This document shows, piece after piece, positions 7,908 through 16,544 of a stretch of DNA of 23,519 nucleotides (positions are counted from its first letter, which is position 1; each line of letters begins with the position of its first letter). The notes below the pieces were generated by a model. That model saw nothing but the letters and a program-made list of their open reading frames with translations, ran no database searches and was not told where the DNA came from. This DNA comes from Acidimicrobiia bacterium (GTDB lineage: Bacteria > Actinomycetota > Acidimicrobiia > Spongiisociales > JAHEDJ01): positions 1 through 23,519 of the forward strand of contig JAUVQS010000007.1 of NCBI GenBank assembly GCA_030598025.1, written 5' to 3'. Position numbers and translations under genes: made by a program.

Positions 7908-8930
7908 ATGCCAGTGACAACGTCCGGACTCGTTTGCGCACACCATCACCTCTATTCAGCGTTGGCCCGGGGTATGCCGCCGCCGCCCAAGACTCCGACG
8001 AACTTCCATGAAGTCCTCGAGCAAATCTGGTGGCGCCTCGATACTGCGCTCGATCTGGAGATGATCCGCTGGTCGGCCATGCTCGGTGCGCTGGAAGCAC
8101 TCGAGTCCGGCACTACGGCGATCGTCGATCACCACGAGTCTCCGAACGCCATCGAGGGCAGCCTCACTGTTATTGCGGAAGCCTGCGCGGAAGTGGGCGT
8201 ACGGGTTCTCCCTGCCTACGGAATCACCGATCGCCACGGCGCCGATGGAGCGCGGCGCGGGCTCGCTGAAAACGAACGATTCATCAAAGAAGGCGGCAAG
8301 GGTCTGGTCGGCATCCACGCCGCTTTCACCTGCTCCGATGAATCTCTTCGCAAAGCCGCCCATCTGGCGAGGGAGCTCGGAGTTGGGGTGCACGTTCACG
8401 TCGCAGAAGGGATTGGAGACAAGGACGCTCCGACCCGCCTGGCCGGGTTGACCCACGATGATTGGCTGCTCAGCCATTGCGTCCATCTCCCCACGGACCA
8501 TCATCTGCATGGCACGATCCTCCACAACCCACGCTCGAACCTGAACAATGCAGTGGGATACGCGGACCCGGCTCGATTCTCAAATCCGGTCGCACTGGGG
8601 ACCGACGGCATCGGGGCCAACATGATCGAATCATTCCGGCTCGCCTATGTGATGCAACGTTCGGTCGACGTTACGGCAGGGCCCGACAAAGCCTGGTCCT
8701 GGCTCGAGGCCGGCTGGAACATCATGCCCGAGGCGCGCTCGGACGAGGTCACCTGGTCGTATGATCCGATGGATCCCTGGCATCTCGCCTTCACTCCCGG
8801 CGTCCGACCCATCAAGGTCAAGGTCGACGGTGAAACGGTCTTCACCGAAGGCACAACAACCCGGATCGATGCCGACGAGGTTCGAGCAAAAGCGGCTGAG
8901 CAGGCAACCCGCCTCCACTCCCTACTCTGA
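7908..8930 (+). CDS. ssnA: SsnA-type amidohydrolase, short form
   Basis: 340 aa; E. coli SsnA has about 442. The start is ATG at 7908 with GGAGAGGAG just upstream. The amidohydrolase metal centre is complete. HxH is at H12 and H14 (in VCAHHHLYSALARG), followed by HAAFT at 137, HVHVAE at 162-167, H190, the strongly SsnA-like NPRSNLNNAVGY, and D233 in ALGTDGIG. What is missing is the roughly 55-residue N-terminal strand region that normally precedes the HxH, and part of the C-terminal domain is compressed. There is no room for it upstream because the Uma2 gene ends at 7849. It is followed after 18 bases by ygfK, as in the E. coli gene set. SsnA is implicated in purine or urate catabolism; its hydrolytic substrate here is not known. 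Confidence 0.85.
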   Translation: MPVTTSGLVCAHHHLYSALARGMPPPPKTPTNFHEVLEQIWWRLDTALDLEMIRWSAMLGALEALESGTTAIVDHHESPNAIEGSLTVIAEACAEVGVRVLPAYGITDRHGADGARRGLAENERFIKEGGKGLVGIHAAFTCSDESLRKAAHLARELGVGVHVHVAEGIGDKDAPTRLAGLTHDDWLLSHCVHLPTDHHLHGTILHNPRSNLNNAVGYADPARFSNPVALGTDGIGANMIESFRLAYVMQRSVDVTAGPDKAWSWLEAGWNIMPEARSDEVTWSYDPMDPWHLAFTPGVRPIKVKVDGETVFTEGTTTRIDADEVRAKAAEQATRLHSLL

Positions 8931-8948
8931 TTCACGAGGAGCCAAACG

Positions 8949-11900
8949 ATGTCCGATCGATTCCATCCCATCTCGATGGAGCAGCTGACCGACTGGGTGT
9001 TCGATGAACTCGAACAGAAGGACTCCCTCTTTGGTATCCCCCGCTCCGCCTTCTTCGAACCGCGGGCCGACGATCGGATCCGGCTGGAGAAGTACGGCTA
9101 CGAGCTCGAGACCCCGTTCGGAGTGGCCGCGGGGCCACACACCCAGATGGCCCAGAACATCGTCGTTTCCTGGTTAGTCGGAGCCCGATTCATCGAGTTG
9201 AAGACGGTGCAGACACTCGATGAATTGGATGTCAACAAGCCCTGTATCGACATAGAAGACGAGGGATACAACGTCGAGTGGTCGCAGGAACTCAAGGTGT
9301 ACGAGTCGTTCGACGAGTACCTGCGCGCTTGGGTCTTGATCCACGCACTGCATCACAAGTTCGGTTTTCCAGGCGACCGGCCGGGAATGATCTTCAACAT
9401 GAGTGTCGGATACAACCTCGAGGGGATCCTCAAGCCGAACGTGCAGTGGTTCCTCGATACCATGAGAGACGCCTCGGCCTATCTCCCTGCCTACCTCGAC
9501 ATCGTCGCCCGGCGGTATCCCGAGATCCGCGACCTCGATATTCCCGCCGAGATCTCCGACACCATCACCCTCTCAACGATGCACGGCTGTCCGCCCGACG
9601 AGATTGAGAAGATCACCCACTACCTCCTCGACGAACGAAAGCTCCACACCTCGGTCAAGTGCAACCCGACGCTGCTGGGCGCCGAACGCGTCCGCGGAAT
9701 CGTCAACGACGACCTCGGTTTCGACGACGTTCCCATCCCGGACGAGGCCTTTGGTCATGACCTGAAGTACTTCGACGCCGTCCCGATGTTTCACAATCTC
9801 CGCAAAGTGGCCGCGGACAACGGCCTCACGTTCGGGCTGAAACTGTCGAACACGCTCGAGGTCAACAACTGGCGGACGGTCTTTGAAGACGACGACATGA
9901 TGTACCTGTCCGGGCGGGCGCTTCATGCCGTCACCGCCAATCTGGCCAGTCGAATTTCGGAGGACTACCGGGGCGATCTGCTGTTGTCGTTCGCCGGAGG
10001 GGCGGACGCCTTCAACGTCGCCGGATTGCTCCGGTCCGGCATGAAAACGGTCACGGTTTGCTCAGATCTCCTCAAATCGGGCGGCTATCTGCGAATGGTC
10101 CAGTACATCGAGAACCTCGAGAAAGCGATCGATGACGTTGGTGCGGCGGACCTCTCCGATTACATCGCCAAGTCGGCAATGCGAGATGCCAATCTCGATG
10201 AGTTCGCCCCGTTGCTTCGCTACTCGGCGCTCACCGACAGCAGCCTGGATCTGGATCTCGAGTCGTGCCGGGGACTCGCCGAGGCGCTTCGTTCGGAGAC
10301 GATCGACCGGCCCGCCGAAGACGTAGTTCGCGCCTGGACGGCCGAAGCCGGGTACAGCACCGAACAGACGGAATCCCTGATTGGACTGGTCGGAAAGGCG
10401 CTCGCCCGGCTCAACCTTCGCCATTACGCCGACGAGGTGCGGGCCGACTGGCGCTACCGGAAGGATTCATTCCGCACCGACCACTCAAAGACACCAAGAG
10501 AACTCGAATACTTCGACTGCATCGAAGCTCCGTGTCTCGACGAATGCCCCGTCGATCAGAAGGTACCGCAATACATGAACGCGGTTCGCGACGGGGACTT
10601 CCTCGAGGCGGTACGACTGACCAGGCAGGACAATCCTCTGCCGTCGATCCTGGGGCGAGTTTGCGATCATCTCTGCGAAAACACCTGCATCCGAACCCAT
10701 TACGACCAGCCGCTGGCCATCAGGCACATCAAGCGATTCATCATGGACCAGGAAGAGCAGCCGGTGCTGTTCACTCGCAAAGCGGAATCGGGCAAGAAGG
10801 TGGCCGTGATTGGCGCCGGTCCGGCGGGTCTGGCTGCCGCTCAAGAACTCGGGTACGCGGGGTTCTCGGTAACGATCTTCGAGGCACACCCGTACGCGGG
10901 GGGAATGGTCGGAGGAGCAATCCCGGCCTACCGTCTGCCGCAGTCGGTCATCGACCAGGATGTGGCCATCCTCGAGTCCCTCGGCGTTGAGATCCGGTAC
11001 GGACTGAAGGCGGGTGTCGACTTCTCATTGAACAGCCTCCGCAGCGAGGGATACGAGGCGATCTTCGTGGCCGTCGGGGCGCAGCTGGCCAAGCAGTTGG
11101 GACTGCCGGGAGAGGAAGCCGCCGGGGTCATGGACGCTCTCCGATATCTCCGCAGCGTCAGAGAGGACAACCCGGTTTCGATCGGAAAGCGAGTCGGAGT
11201 CATCGGCGCCGGCGACACGGCCATGGACTGTGCCCGGTCGGCATTGCGCACCGGAGCCGAGAAGGTCTCGATCATCTACCGCCGCACTATCGATCAGATG
11301 CCCGCCGACCGCGAAGAAATCCATGCCTGTCTGGAAGAAGGCATCGAGATCGTCGAACTCGCCAAACCCGCCGCGGTGCACGCCGAGAACGGGTCGTTGG
11401 TGGGACTCGTATGCTCCCGCACTCGATATACCGGCGAACGGGATTCCTCGGGCCGCAAGATCCCATTCGACATTCCGGACTCGGAGTTCGAGATCCCGCT
11501 CGACACCATGATCCTCGCGATAAGCCAGCACTCCGTTCTGGACTTCTTCGGCGGCGAGACACCGGAGCTGACCTCGAAGGGTTACCTGGTCGTTGATCCT
11601 GCGACGTTCGAAACCACCACCCCAGGCGTCTATGCGGGTGGCGACGTGGCCGCCGACGGCCCGTCTTCGATCGTCAAGGCTGCCGCCGACGGCAAAGCGG
11701 TCGCCGCCGCCATCGCCAAATCGCTCGACGAAGCCGAACCCGAGGTTGAACTTCCGACCGTCGACCTGAATGCCATGATCGTCAAGAGGGCTCGCCGCGA
11801 ATACCGCCGGCCCGTTTCGCAGACACCCTTGTCTGAGCGCGACGGCTTTCAAGAGACGGTCGTCGGGTTCACTGCAGAAGAGGCAATGGCCGAGGCAGCA

Positions 11901-12506
11901 CGATGCCTTGATTGCCATCTCGTGTGCTCACTATGTGTTGGTGTGTGCCCGAACATGGCACTGATGACATATGAGATGGAGCCATTCCGGGCTGAGATTT
12001 CGTCTCTGTCCGCAACCGGCGGGGAACTGGTGGCGAGCGACTCGGCACCCTACCGGGCCGACCAGCAGTTCCAGATCGCCGTTCTGACCGACTTCTGCAA
12101 TGAGTGTGGGAACTGCGTAACGGCGTGCCCGACCTCCGGACTGCCGTACGTCGACAAACCCCGCCTGTATCTCGACCGTCAGGACTTTGAGGAACAGAAG
12201 ACGAACGCGTTCATGATCTTGGAAGACGGTGCCATCGAGAGTCGCGTGGACGGCGAGACCCACCGCCTGGTGCTGAACGGGTCGGTTGAGTACACCGCTC
12301 CCCGATTCAGTGCCCGCCTCGAGGCCGGCACGCTCAACCTGATCGAGGCGACATCGGCGAACGAGGTAACCGATGGAGAGGCTTTCTCATTGGAGCCGGC
12401 GGCCGACATGTATGTGCTGCTCAGTGGTCTCTCGGGTTCTTTGGCGCACTTGCCGGCAATGACAGACGAGGGGACGAGACTCGCCCACCCCGGCTATGCG
12501 GAGTAG
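8949..12506 (+). CDS. ygfK: YgfK, multidomain iron-sulfur flavoprotein (annotated as putative selenate reductase)
   Basis: 1185 aa, longer than E. coli YgfK (about 1032). The start is ATG with GAGGA about 8 bases upstream. Residues 1-430 are a dihydroorotate-dehydrogenase-like barrel with the YgfK-typical TMHGCPPDEIE. Residues 525-600 carry the glutamate-synthase-beta-type cysteines CLDECP and CDHLCENTC. A FAD-binding Rossmann motif, VAVIGAGPAGLAAAQ, lies near 618, and an NAD(P)-binding one, VGVIGAGDTAMDCA, near 750. The C-terminus has two ferredoxin-like clusters, CLDCHLVCSLCVGVCP near 986 and CNECGNCVTACP near 1050. It is a cytoplasmic electron-transfer enzyme. In E. coli its gene sits with ssnA, ygfM and xdhD, and the family is linked to reductive steps in anaerobic urate breakdown. 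It could supply or take electrons for the XdhD system (inference). Confidence 0.93.
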   Translation: MSDRFHPISMEQLTDWVFDELEQKDSLFGIPRSAFFEPRADDRIRLEKYGYELETPFGVAAGPHTQMAQNIVVSWLVGARFIELKTVQTLDELDVNKPCIDIEDEGYNVEWSQELKVYESFDEYLRAWVLIHALHHKFGFPGDRPGMIFNMSVGYNLEGILKPNVQWFLDTMRDASAYLPAYLDIVARRYPEIRDLDIPAEISDTITLSTMHGCPPDEIEKITHYLLDERKLHTSVKCNPTLLGAERVRGIVNDDLGFDDVPIPDEAFGHDLKYFDAVPMFHNLRKVAADNGLTFGLKLSNTLEVNNWRTVFEDDDMMYLSGRALHAVTANLASRISEDYRGDLLLSFAGGADAFNVAGLLRSGMKTVTVCSDLLKSGGYLRMVQYIENLEKAIDDVGAADLSDYIAKSAMRDANLDEFAPLLRYSALTDSSLDLDLESCRGLAEALRSETIDRPAEDVVRAWTAEAGYSTEQTESLIGLVGKALARLNLRHYADEVRADWRYRKDSFRTDHSKTPRELEYFDCIEAPCLDECPVDQKVPQYMNAVRDGDFLEAVRLTRQDNPLPSILGRVCDHLCENTCIRTHYDQPLAIRHIKRFIMDQEEQPVLFTRKAESGKKVAVIGAGPAGLAAAQELGYAGFSVTIFEAHPYAGGMVGGAIPAYRLPQSVIDQDVAILESLGVEIRYGLKAGVDFSLNSLRSEGYEAIFVAVGAQLAKQLGLPGEEAAGVMDALRYLRSVREDNPVSIGKRVGVIGAGDTAMDCARSALRTGAEKVSIIYRRTIDQMPADREEIHACLEEGIEIVELAKPAAVHAENGSLVGLVCSRTRYTGERDSSGRKIPFDIPDSEFEIPLDTMILAISQHSVLDFFGGETPELTSKGYLVVDPATFETTTPGVYAGGDVAADGPSSIVKAAADGKAVAAAIAKSLDEAEPEVELPTVDLNAMIVKRARREYRRPVSQTPLSERDGFQETVVGFTAEEAMAEAARCLDCHLVCSLCVGVCPNMALMTYEMEPFRAEISSLSATGGELVASDSAPYRADQQFQIAVLTDFCNECGNCVTACPTSGLPYVDKPRLYLDRQDFEEQKTNAFMILEDGAIESRVDGETHRLVLNGSVEYTAPRFSARLEAGTLNLIEATSANEVTDGEAFSLEPAADMYVLLSGLSGSLAHLPAMTDEGTRLAHPGYAE

Positions 12507-12575
12507 CAGCAGACCGTCGCCCTGGGATGGCGGGCACGGCGATTAAGGTTCGCGGCGGATTGCCGATGAATAGCC

Positions 12576-13646
12576 ATGGCATCGGTCCTGACGCGTCTAC
12601 GGATTCGCACTTCGGCTCTCGCCGCACTGACCGCTGCCACACTTCTGTTCGGTGCGCCACAACTCCCGGCGCTGGCACAAACCGTCGAGTTGCAGCCCGG
12701 TGGGACGTTCGTTGACGACGACGGGACACCGGCCGAGGGATACATCGAGGCCATCGCCGCGGCCGGGATCACGGTCGGGTGTAACCCCACCGGCAACGAT
12801 CGATTCTGCCCGGACGACACCCTCACCCGATTCGAAATGGCCTCGATGCTCGCTCGGGCGCTGGAGCTCGGAACATCGGCATTCGACTACTTCACCGACG
12901 ACGACGGTTCGGGGCACGAGGCCTCGGTCAACGCCCTGGCGGAGGCCGATATCACGGTTGGTTGTCGACCTCAGAACTTCTGCGGCTCGGCTCCGGTCAC
13001 ACGTGGTGAACTCGCGACGTTCCTCGTTCGTGCCTTCGGGATTCCGGACGCCGACACAGACCATTTCTGGGACGACTGGAACTCTCCACACCAGGACGCT
13101 ATCAACGCACTGGCCACCGCCGGCATTACCGGTGGATGCGAGGCAGGCCGGTTCTGCCCCTATCAAGCGATACCGCGCCGGCAGGTGGCAATGCTCTTGT
13201 CGAGAGCCATGGATCTGTCTCCCGTGGTTCCTCCGGCCAGGCCCTTCCCATCGCCTCCCAGCGCCGGACGGGGAATGCGCATCATCTACTCCAATTCACA
13301 GCAGCGCATCTGGATGATCGATGGAAACGAGAACATCTTTGATTCCTATCTCGTTTCCGGTCGTGAGGGCGTCCCCGCGCCCGGCACCTACTCCGTGTAC
13401 TCGAAGTCTCCTCTCGCCTGGAGTCACGACGGAATCACGATGGAGCACATGGTCCGGTTCGCCTACGGCCGGACGGCGTCGATCGGATTCCACGCCATCC
13501 CGCACCGTGCCACCGACGAGCCTATGCAGACGGAGGAGGAGTTGGGAACATTCCAAAGCGCCGGGTGTGTCCGTCAAGCAGATGCAAAGGCAGCGGCCTT
13601 GTATCTGTGGGCGCCGGTGGGTACGACTGTTGTGGTCGTACCCTGA
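12576..13646 (+). CDS. Secreted SLH-repeat protein with C-terminal L,D-transpeptidase domain
   Basis: 356 aa. The signal peptide is about residues 1-34 (arginine-rich start, hydrophobic core, cleavage after PALA). Three SLH-type repeats follow at about 44-96, 100-150 and 158-208. They share AxAxxxITxGC, a second cysteine in FCP or FCG, and TR.E or RR.Q. The cysteine pair in each repeat could form a disulfide outside the cell. A proline-rich linker leads to a YkuD-like domain at about 230-355, with histidine in GFHAIP and the catalytic motif SAGCVRQADAKAAALY. The domain probably cross-links or anchors peptidoglycan while the SLH repeats bind the cell wall. There is no strong ribosome-binding site before the ATG. 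The gene lies 69 bases after ygfK but has no evident link to purine metabolism. The SLH style is the main hint to Acidimicrobiia-like bacteria. Confidence 0.88.
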   Translation: MASVLTRLRIRTSALAALTAATLLFGAPQLPALAQTVELQPGGTFVDDDGTPAEGYIEAIAAAGITVGCNPTGNDRFCPDDTLTRFEMASMLARALELGTSAFDYFTDDDGSGHEASVNALAEADITVGCRPQNFCGSAPVTRGELATFLVRAFGIPDADTDHFWDDWNSPHQDAINALATAGITGGCEAGRFCPYQAIPRRQVAMLLSRAMDLSPVVPPARPFPSPPSAGRGMRIIYSNSQQRIWMIDGNENIFDSYLVSGREGVPAPGTYSVYSKSPLAWSHDGITMEHMVRFAYGRTASIGFHAIPHRATDEPMQTEEELGTFQSAGCVRQADAKAAALYLWAPVGTTVVVVP

Positions 13647-13653
13647 GCTCCGT

Positions 13654-14022
13654 CTAACCCGATTCGACTCCATGTCCGATGCAGAACTGGTTCCCTTCCG
13701 GGTCGGAGTAGATGTTCCACACAAATCCCGGCACTTCGTTCGAGGCCACGAGCGATCCACCCAGATTCGAAACGCGGTCGGTCACCGCCTCCAAATCCTC
13801 GTGGTAGGCATCCAGGTGCAGCTTGTTCTTGCCGGGCGTCGGATCCGGTACCTGTTGAAAGGCGATGGAGAGGGCCCCCTCGTGCGGTGGCTTTAGCCAG
13901 ATGAACCCGGGAAACTGGGTGGCGATCTCGGTATCGAGCAACTCCATCCAGAATTGGGCCAGGTGATCTGCGTCGACGCAATCGAAGACGACGCTGCCGA
14001 TCTTGGGTACGGGTACGGTCAT
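13654..14022 (-). CDS. VOC-superfamily (glyoxalase-like) protein
   Basis: 122 aa from the ATG at 14022, preceded by GGAAGGGGAGAG; the open frame continues to 14055 but has no better start. It shows one compact VOC module: IGSVVFDCVDADHLAQFW at the start, a central FQQVPDPTPGKNKLHLD, and DPEGNQFCIG at the end. This matches the actinobacterial glyoxalase-like group (Glyoxalase_6 type), whose members are mostly of unknown substrate or act as resistance proteins. It is convergent with the SLH/L,D-transpeptidase gene, the two stop codons being only seven bases apart. Function beyond the fold cannot be assigned. Confidence 0.85.
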   Translation of the reverse strand: MTVPVPKIGSVVFDCVDADHLAQFWMELLDTEIATQFPGFIWLKPPHEGALSIAFQQVPDPTPGKNKLHLDAYHEDLEAVTDRVSNLGGSLVASNEVPGFVWNIYSDPEGNQFCIGHGVESG

Positions 14023-14078
14023 CTCTCCCCTTCCTTCGCGGCCAACTCTATCCACCGCGAGGGCTCTCGGGACGAGAC

Positions 14079-14685
14079 TCAGACGAGAGATCCGGCGTCC
14101 ACCGGGTCGGCATCGTCCTCATCTAGCGCAGGTGATGCCTGCCCGCCGGATAAGTTGCCCACTCCGGTTCGCTGCATTTCTCCCCACTCCTTCTTCGACG
14201 GGTTCCAGAACATCGATCGGAATCTCCACCAAACGCTCCGCTGACGGAGGCCAAGGTGCTCGGCAAGTGAGTAGATGAGCAGTCTGATGGTTTGATCGGC
14301 GCGGCCGTAATACCCGAACCGATCGTCGAGGAAGAAAGACAGTACCGAGTTCACTGCACCCAGAAGCAGAGCCGTCACCGCCAGCGGAAGGGCAACCTCC
14401 ACGTTGACGTACCCAAGAGCGATGGACAGCGGAATGATCAGCCAGCCCACGAACTCCACGATCGGGGCGATGAACTCGAACACGATGAATAGGGGCCCGC
14501 CGATGAGGCCAATTTGCCGGTAGCGCGGGTTGAGTCATCGCTTTGTACTGCCAGATCACCTGGATGAGACCCCTGTGCCACCGGATCCGCTGTTTCCTGA
14601 GAATCGACCAATCACTTGGAGTGCATGTCAGTAGAAACGAGACAACTCGCTCGTCTTCGACGATCAGCACTCTGGGTCGACTCAT
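14079..14685 (-). pseudogene. Decayed family 2 glycosyltransferase C-terminus fused to a response-regulator start
   Basis: From 14685 leftward, the first residues MSRPRVLIVEDERVV look like the start of a response-regulator receiver domain. They pass directly into TPSDWSILRKQRIRWHRG, which is the QxxRWxRG region of membrane-bound family 2 glycosyltransferases. Near 14532 the frame breaks. After AMT the family sequence continues in another frame as NPRYRQIGLIGGPLFIVFEF, then two membrane segments (IVEFVGWLIIPLSIALGYV and LAVTALLLGAVNSVLSFFL), to a stop at 14079. The catalytic domain of the glycosyltransferase and almost all of the regulator are missing. I read this as a deletion junction plus a one-base frameshift. 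The 134-residue open frame from 14483 could still be translated as a small membrane protein, but I doubt it is functional. Confidence 0.75.
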
Positions 14686-14824
14686 CGGTTCGCCGTTCTT
14701 GTCGTTAGTGGCGCGATCGACCGCACCGTTGCTGGTGCTATGGGTAGCTAGGACGGCTGAATGAATCCCAATCCACGTACGACGCTTCTCCACCTGGCGC
14801 AGATCAGGCAGCTACCGTGGCACC
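14686..14824. other. Intergenic region before the DUF885 gene
   Basis: A 139-base stretch between the pseudogene and the plus-strand DUF885 gene. It should hold the DUF885 promoter, but I see no convincing promoter pair, no strong ribosome-binding site before 14825, and no repeat. Confidence 0.3.
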
Positions 14825-16483
14825 ATGCCAGCCGACTCCACCATCACCGCACTCGCCGACGAATTCCACGCATTCCACAAGCGTTCAGACCAGATGGGGG
14901 CCCTCTGGAAGGGCTCCCTCGACGACCTGGAACTCTGGGAGGAATTCATGCCGGACGCGGTGGACCGCCGCCGCAGAGAACTCCGCAGATTCGCCGCAGC
15001 CGCGGATGAGCTATCGACAACCGTCGGGCCCCATCCGACTCTGGATCTGATTGCTTTTGCCGCCAGATCGACGGACGAACAACTCGAGTGGTATCACGAT
15101 TTGCAGCAGTTCAACTCGAACATGGGTTTCCATCCCATGCTCTTGACCTTTGGTCCGCGCTATCCGCTCGTCACGCCGGAACACGGCGAGCGCTACCTGG
15201 CGCGGATGGCCAATCTGCCGCAAACACTCCGTGACTTCGCAGCTCGGATTCGTGCGGCGGTCGACAGAGGCCGCGTCGCCAATCGTGCAATCGTTGAGCA
15301 GACTCTCGCCGGTCTCGATCGCCATCTCGCTGCGTCACCGGATCCCCTGCTCGCTCAAATCCCGCCGAAGGAACTCTCTGAGACCGACTCCGCCCGTTGG
15401 CGGGCACGGCTCGAAGGGATTCTCCGGGATGACGTTCGCCCCGCTCTCATCGAACTCCGCGGCTTGGTCAACGATCGGGCGGTTCCGGCTGCCCGCACCG
15501 ATGAACAACCGGGCCTCGCGTACCTGGATGGTGGAGCCGAGAGCTATGAGCGCCTCGTATGGGCGAACATCACGCGGGAAATCCCCGCCCGCCGCGTTCA
15601 CGAACTCGGACTGGAACAGATCGCTCGACTGGAAGAGGAATACCGGCTCATTGCCGGGCCGATTCTCGATACCACCGATACCGCCGAGATCTACGACCGG
15701 CTTCGGAGCGACCCCGCTCTCCACTATTCCGATGCCGAAACGCTGGTGTCCGACGCCACGGCCGCGCTCGCCAAGGCGGCCGCCGCCATGGGCGACTGGT
15801 TCGGTGTCGTGCCGAAGGCTCCCTGTATCGCCACCTCAATCGACCAGGGACCCCTCGCGTTCTACTCGCAGCCTGCCCCAGACGGCTCCAAACCAGGCTC
15901 CTTCTTCTTCAACACCGCCGATCCATCGATGTGGGGCACGTTCCAGTTGGAGGCAACGACGTATCACGAGGGAATCCCGGGTCACCACCTTCAGGTCGCT
16001 CTAACGCTCGAAAATGAGGACCTCCACCCGATCCACCGTGAGCCACTAGTCGTCGCCTATCTCGAAGGCTGGGCGCTCTACACCGAACGGGTCGCCGATG
16101 AGATGGGGCTCTACTCATCCGAGCTCGACCGCGTGGGCATGCTGGCCGCCGACTCGATGCGCGCCTGCCGGTTGGTTGTCGACACGGGAATCCACGCGCT
16201 CGGATGGTCCCGTGATCAGGCGATTTCCTACATGCTCGAACACAGTCCGATGACCCGCCTGCAGGTTGAAGGTGAGATTGACCGGTACATCGGTGTGCCC
16301 GGCCAGGCCCTCGGCTACATGATCGGCCGCCTCGAGATCGAGAAGATCCGCGCCGATGCCGAGGAGAGGTTGGCCGACCGATTTGATATCAAGGCGTTCC
16401 ACGATGTCGTGCTCGGCCACGGCGATATCCCACTCGACACCCTCGATCGAATAGTCGGCGACTGGGCCTCCACCCAGACCTAA
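14825..16483 (+). CDS. DUF885-family metallopeptidase-like protein
   Basis: 552 aa, normal size for the family. The diagnostic zinc-site motif HEGIPGHH (residues 381-388) is followed about 25 residues later by EGWALYTERVADEMG, which should supply the third ligand, as in M32/M3-like folds. The substrate-side sequence PGSFFFNTADP upstream is also typical. No signal peptide is visible, so it is probably cytoplasmic. DUF885 proteins are predicted zinc peptidases, with few characterised members. The gene stands alone: the pseudogene lies upstream on the other strand, and a strong bidirectional hairpin starts five bases after its stop. The ribosome-binding site is weak. I see no evidence that it belongs to the purine gene set. 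Confidence 0.9.
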   Translation: MPADSTITALADEFHAFHKRSDQMGALWKGSLDDLELWEEFMPDAVDRRRRELRRFAAAADELSTTVGPHPTLDLIAFAARSTDEQLEWYHDLQQFNSNMGFHPMLLTFGPRYPLVTPEHGERYLARMANLPQTLRDFAARIRAAVDRGRVANRAIVEQTLAGLDRHLAASPDPLLAQIPPKELSETDSARWRARLEGILRDDVRPALIELRGLVNDRAVPAARTDEQPGLAYLDGGAESYERLVWANITREIPARRVHELGLEQIARLEEEYRLIAGPILDTTDTAEIYDRLRSDPALHYSDAETLVSDATAALAKAAAAMGDWFGVVPKAPCIATSIDQGPLAFYSQPAPDGSKPGSFFFNTADPSMWGTFQLEATTYHEGIPGHHLQVALTLENEDLHPIHREPLVVAYLEGWALYTERVADEMGLYSSELDRVGMLAADSMRACRLVVDTGIHALGWSRDQAISYMLEHSPMTRLQVEGEIDRYIGVPGQALGYMIGRLEIEKIRADAEERLADRFDIKAFHDVVLGHGDIPLDTLDRIVGDWASTQT

Positions 16484-16487
16484 ATGT

Positions 16488-16537
16488 GTTTTCGCGCGGG
16501 GATCGCGGCTTGTAGGCCGCGATCCCCGCGCGAAAAC
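16488..16537. terminator. Perfect 22-bp inverted repeat, bidirectional terminator
   Basis: The left arm (16488-16509) and right arm (16516-16537) are perfectly complementary around the six-base loop ttgtag. The outer ends are gtttt and aaaac, so a T-tract follows the stem in both directions. It sits between convergent stops (DUF885 at 16483 and the PLP enzyme at 16545) and can terminate both. Its outer 11 bases recur at the window start. Confidence 0.9.
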
Positions 16538-16544
16538 GATCTTT

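Noticed and set aside
11025..11918. A 297-residue minus-strand open frame inside ygfK
   Set aside because: It is antisense to the conserved FAD, NAD(P) and ferredoxin domains of YgfK and has no family features of its own.
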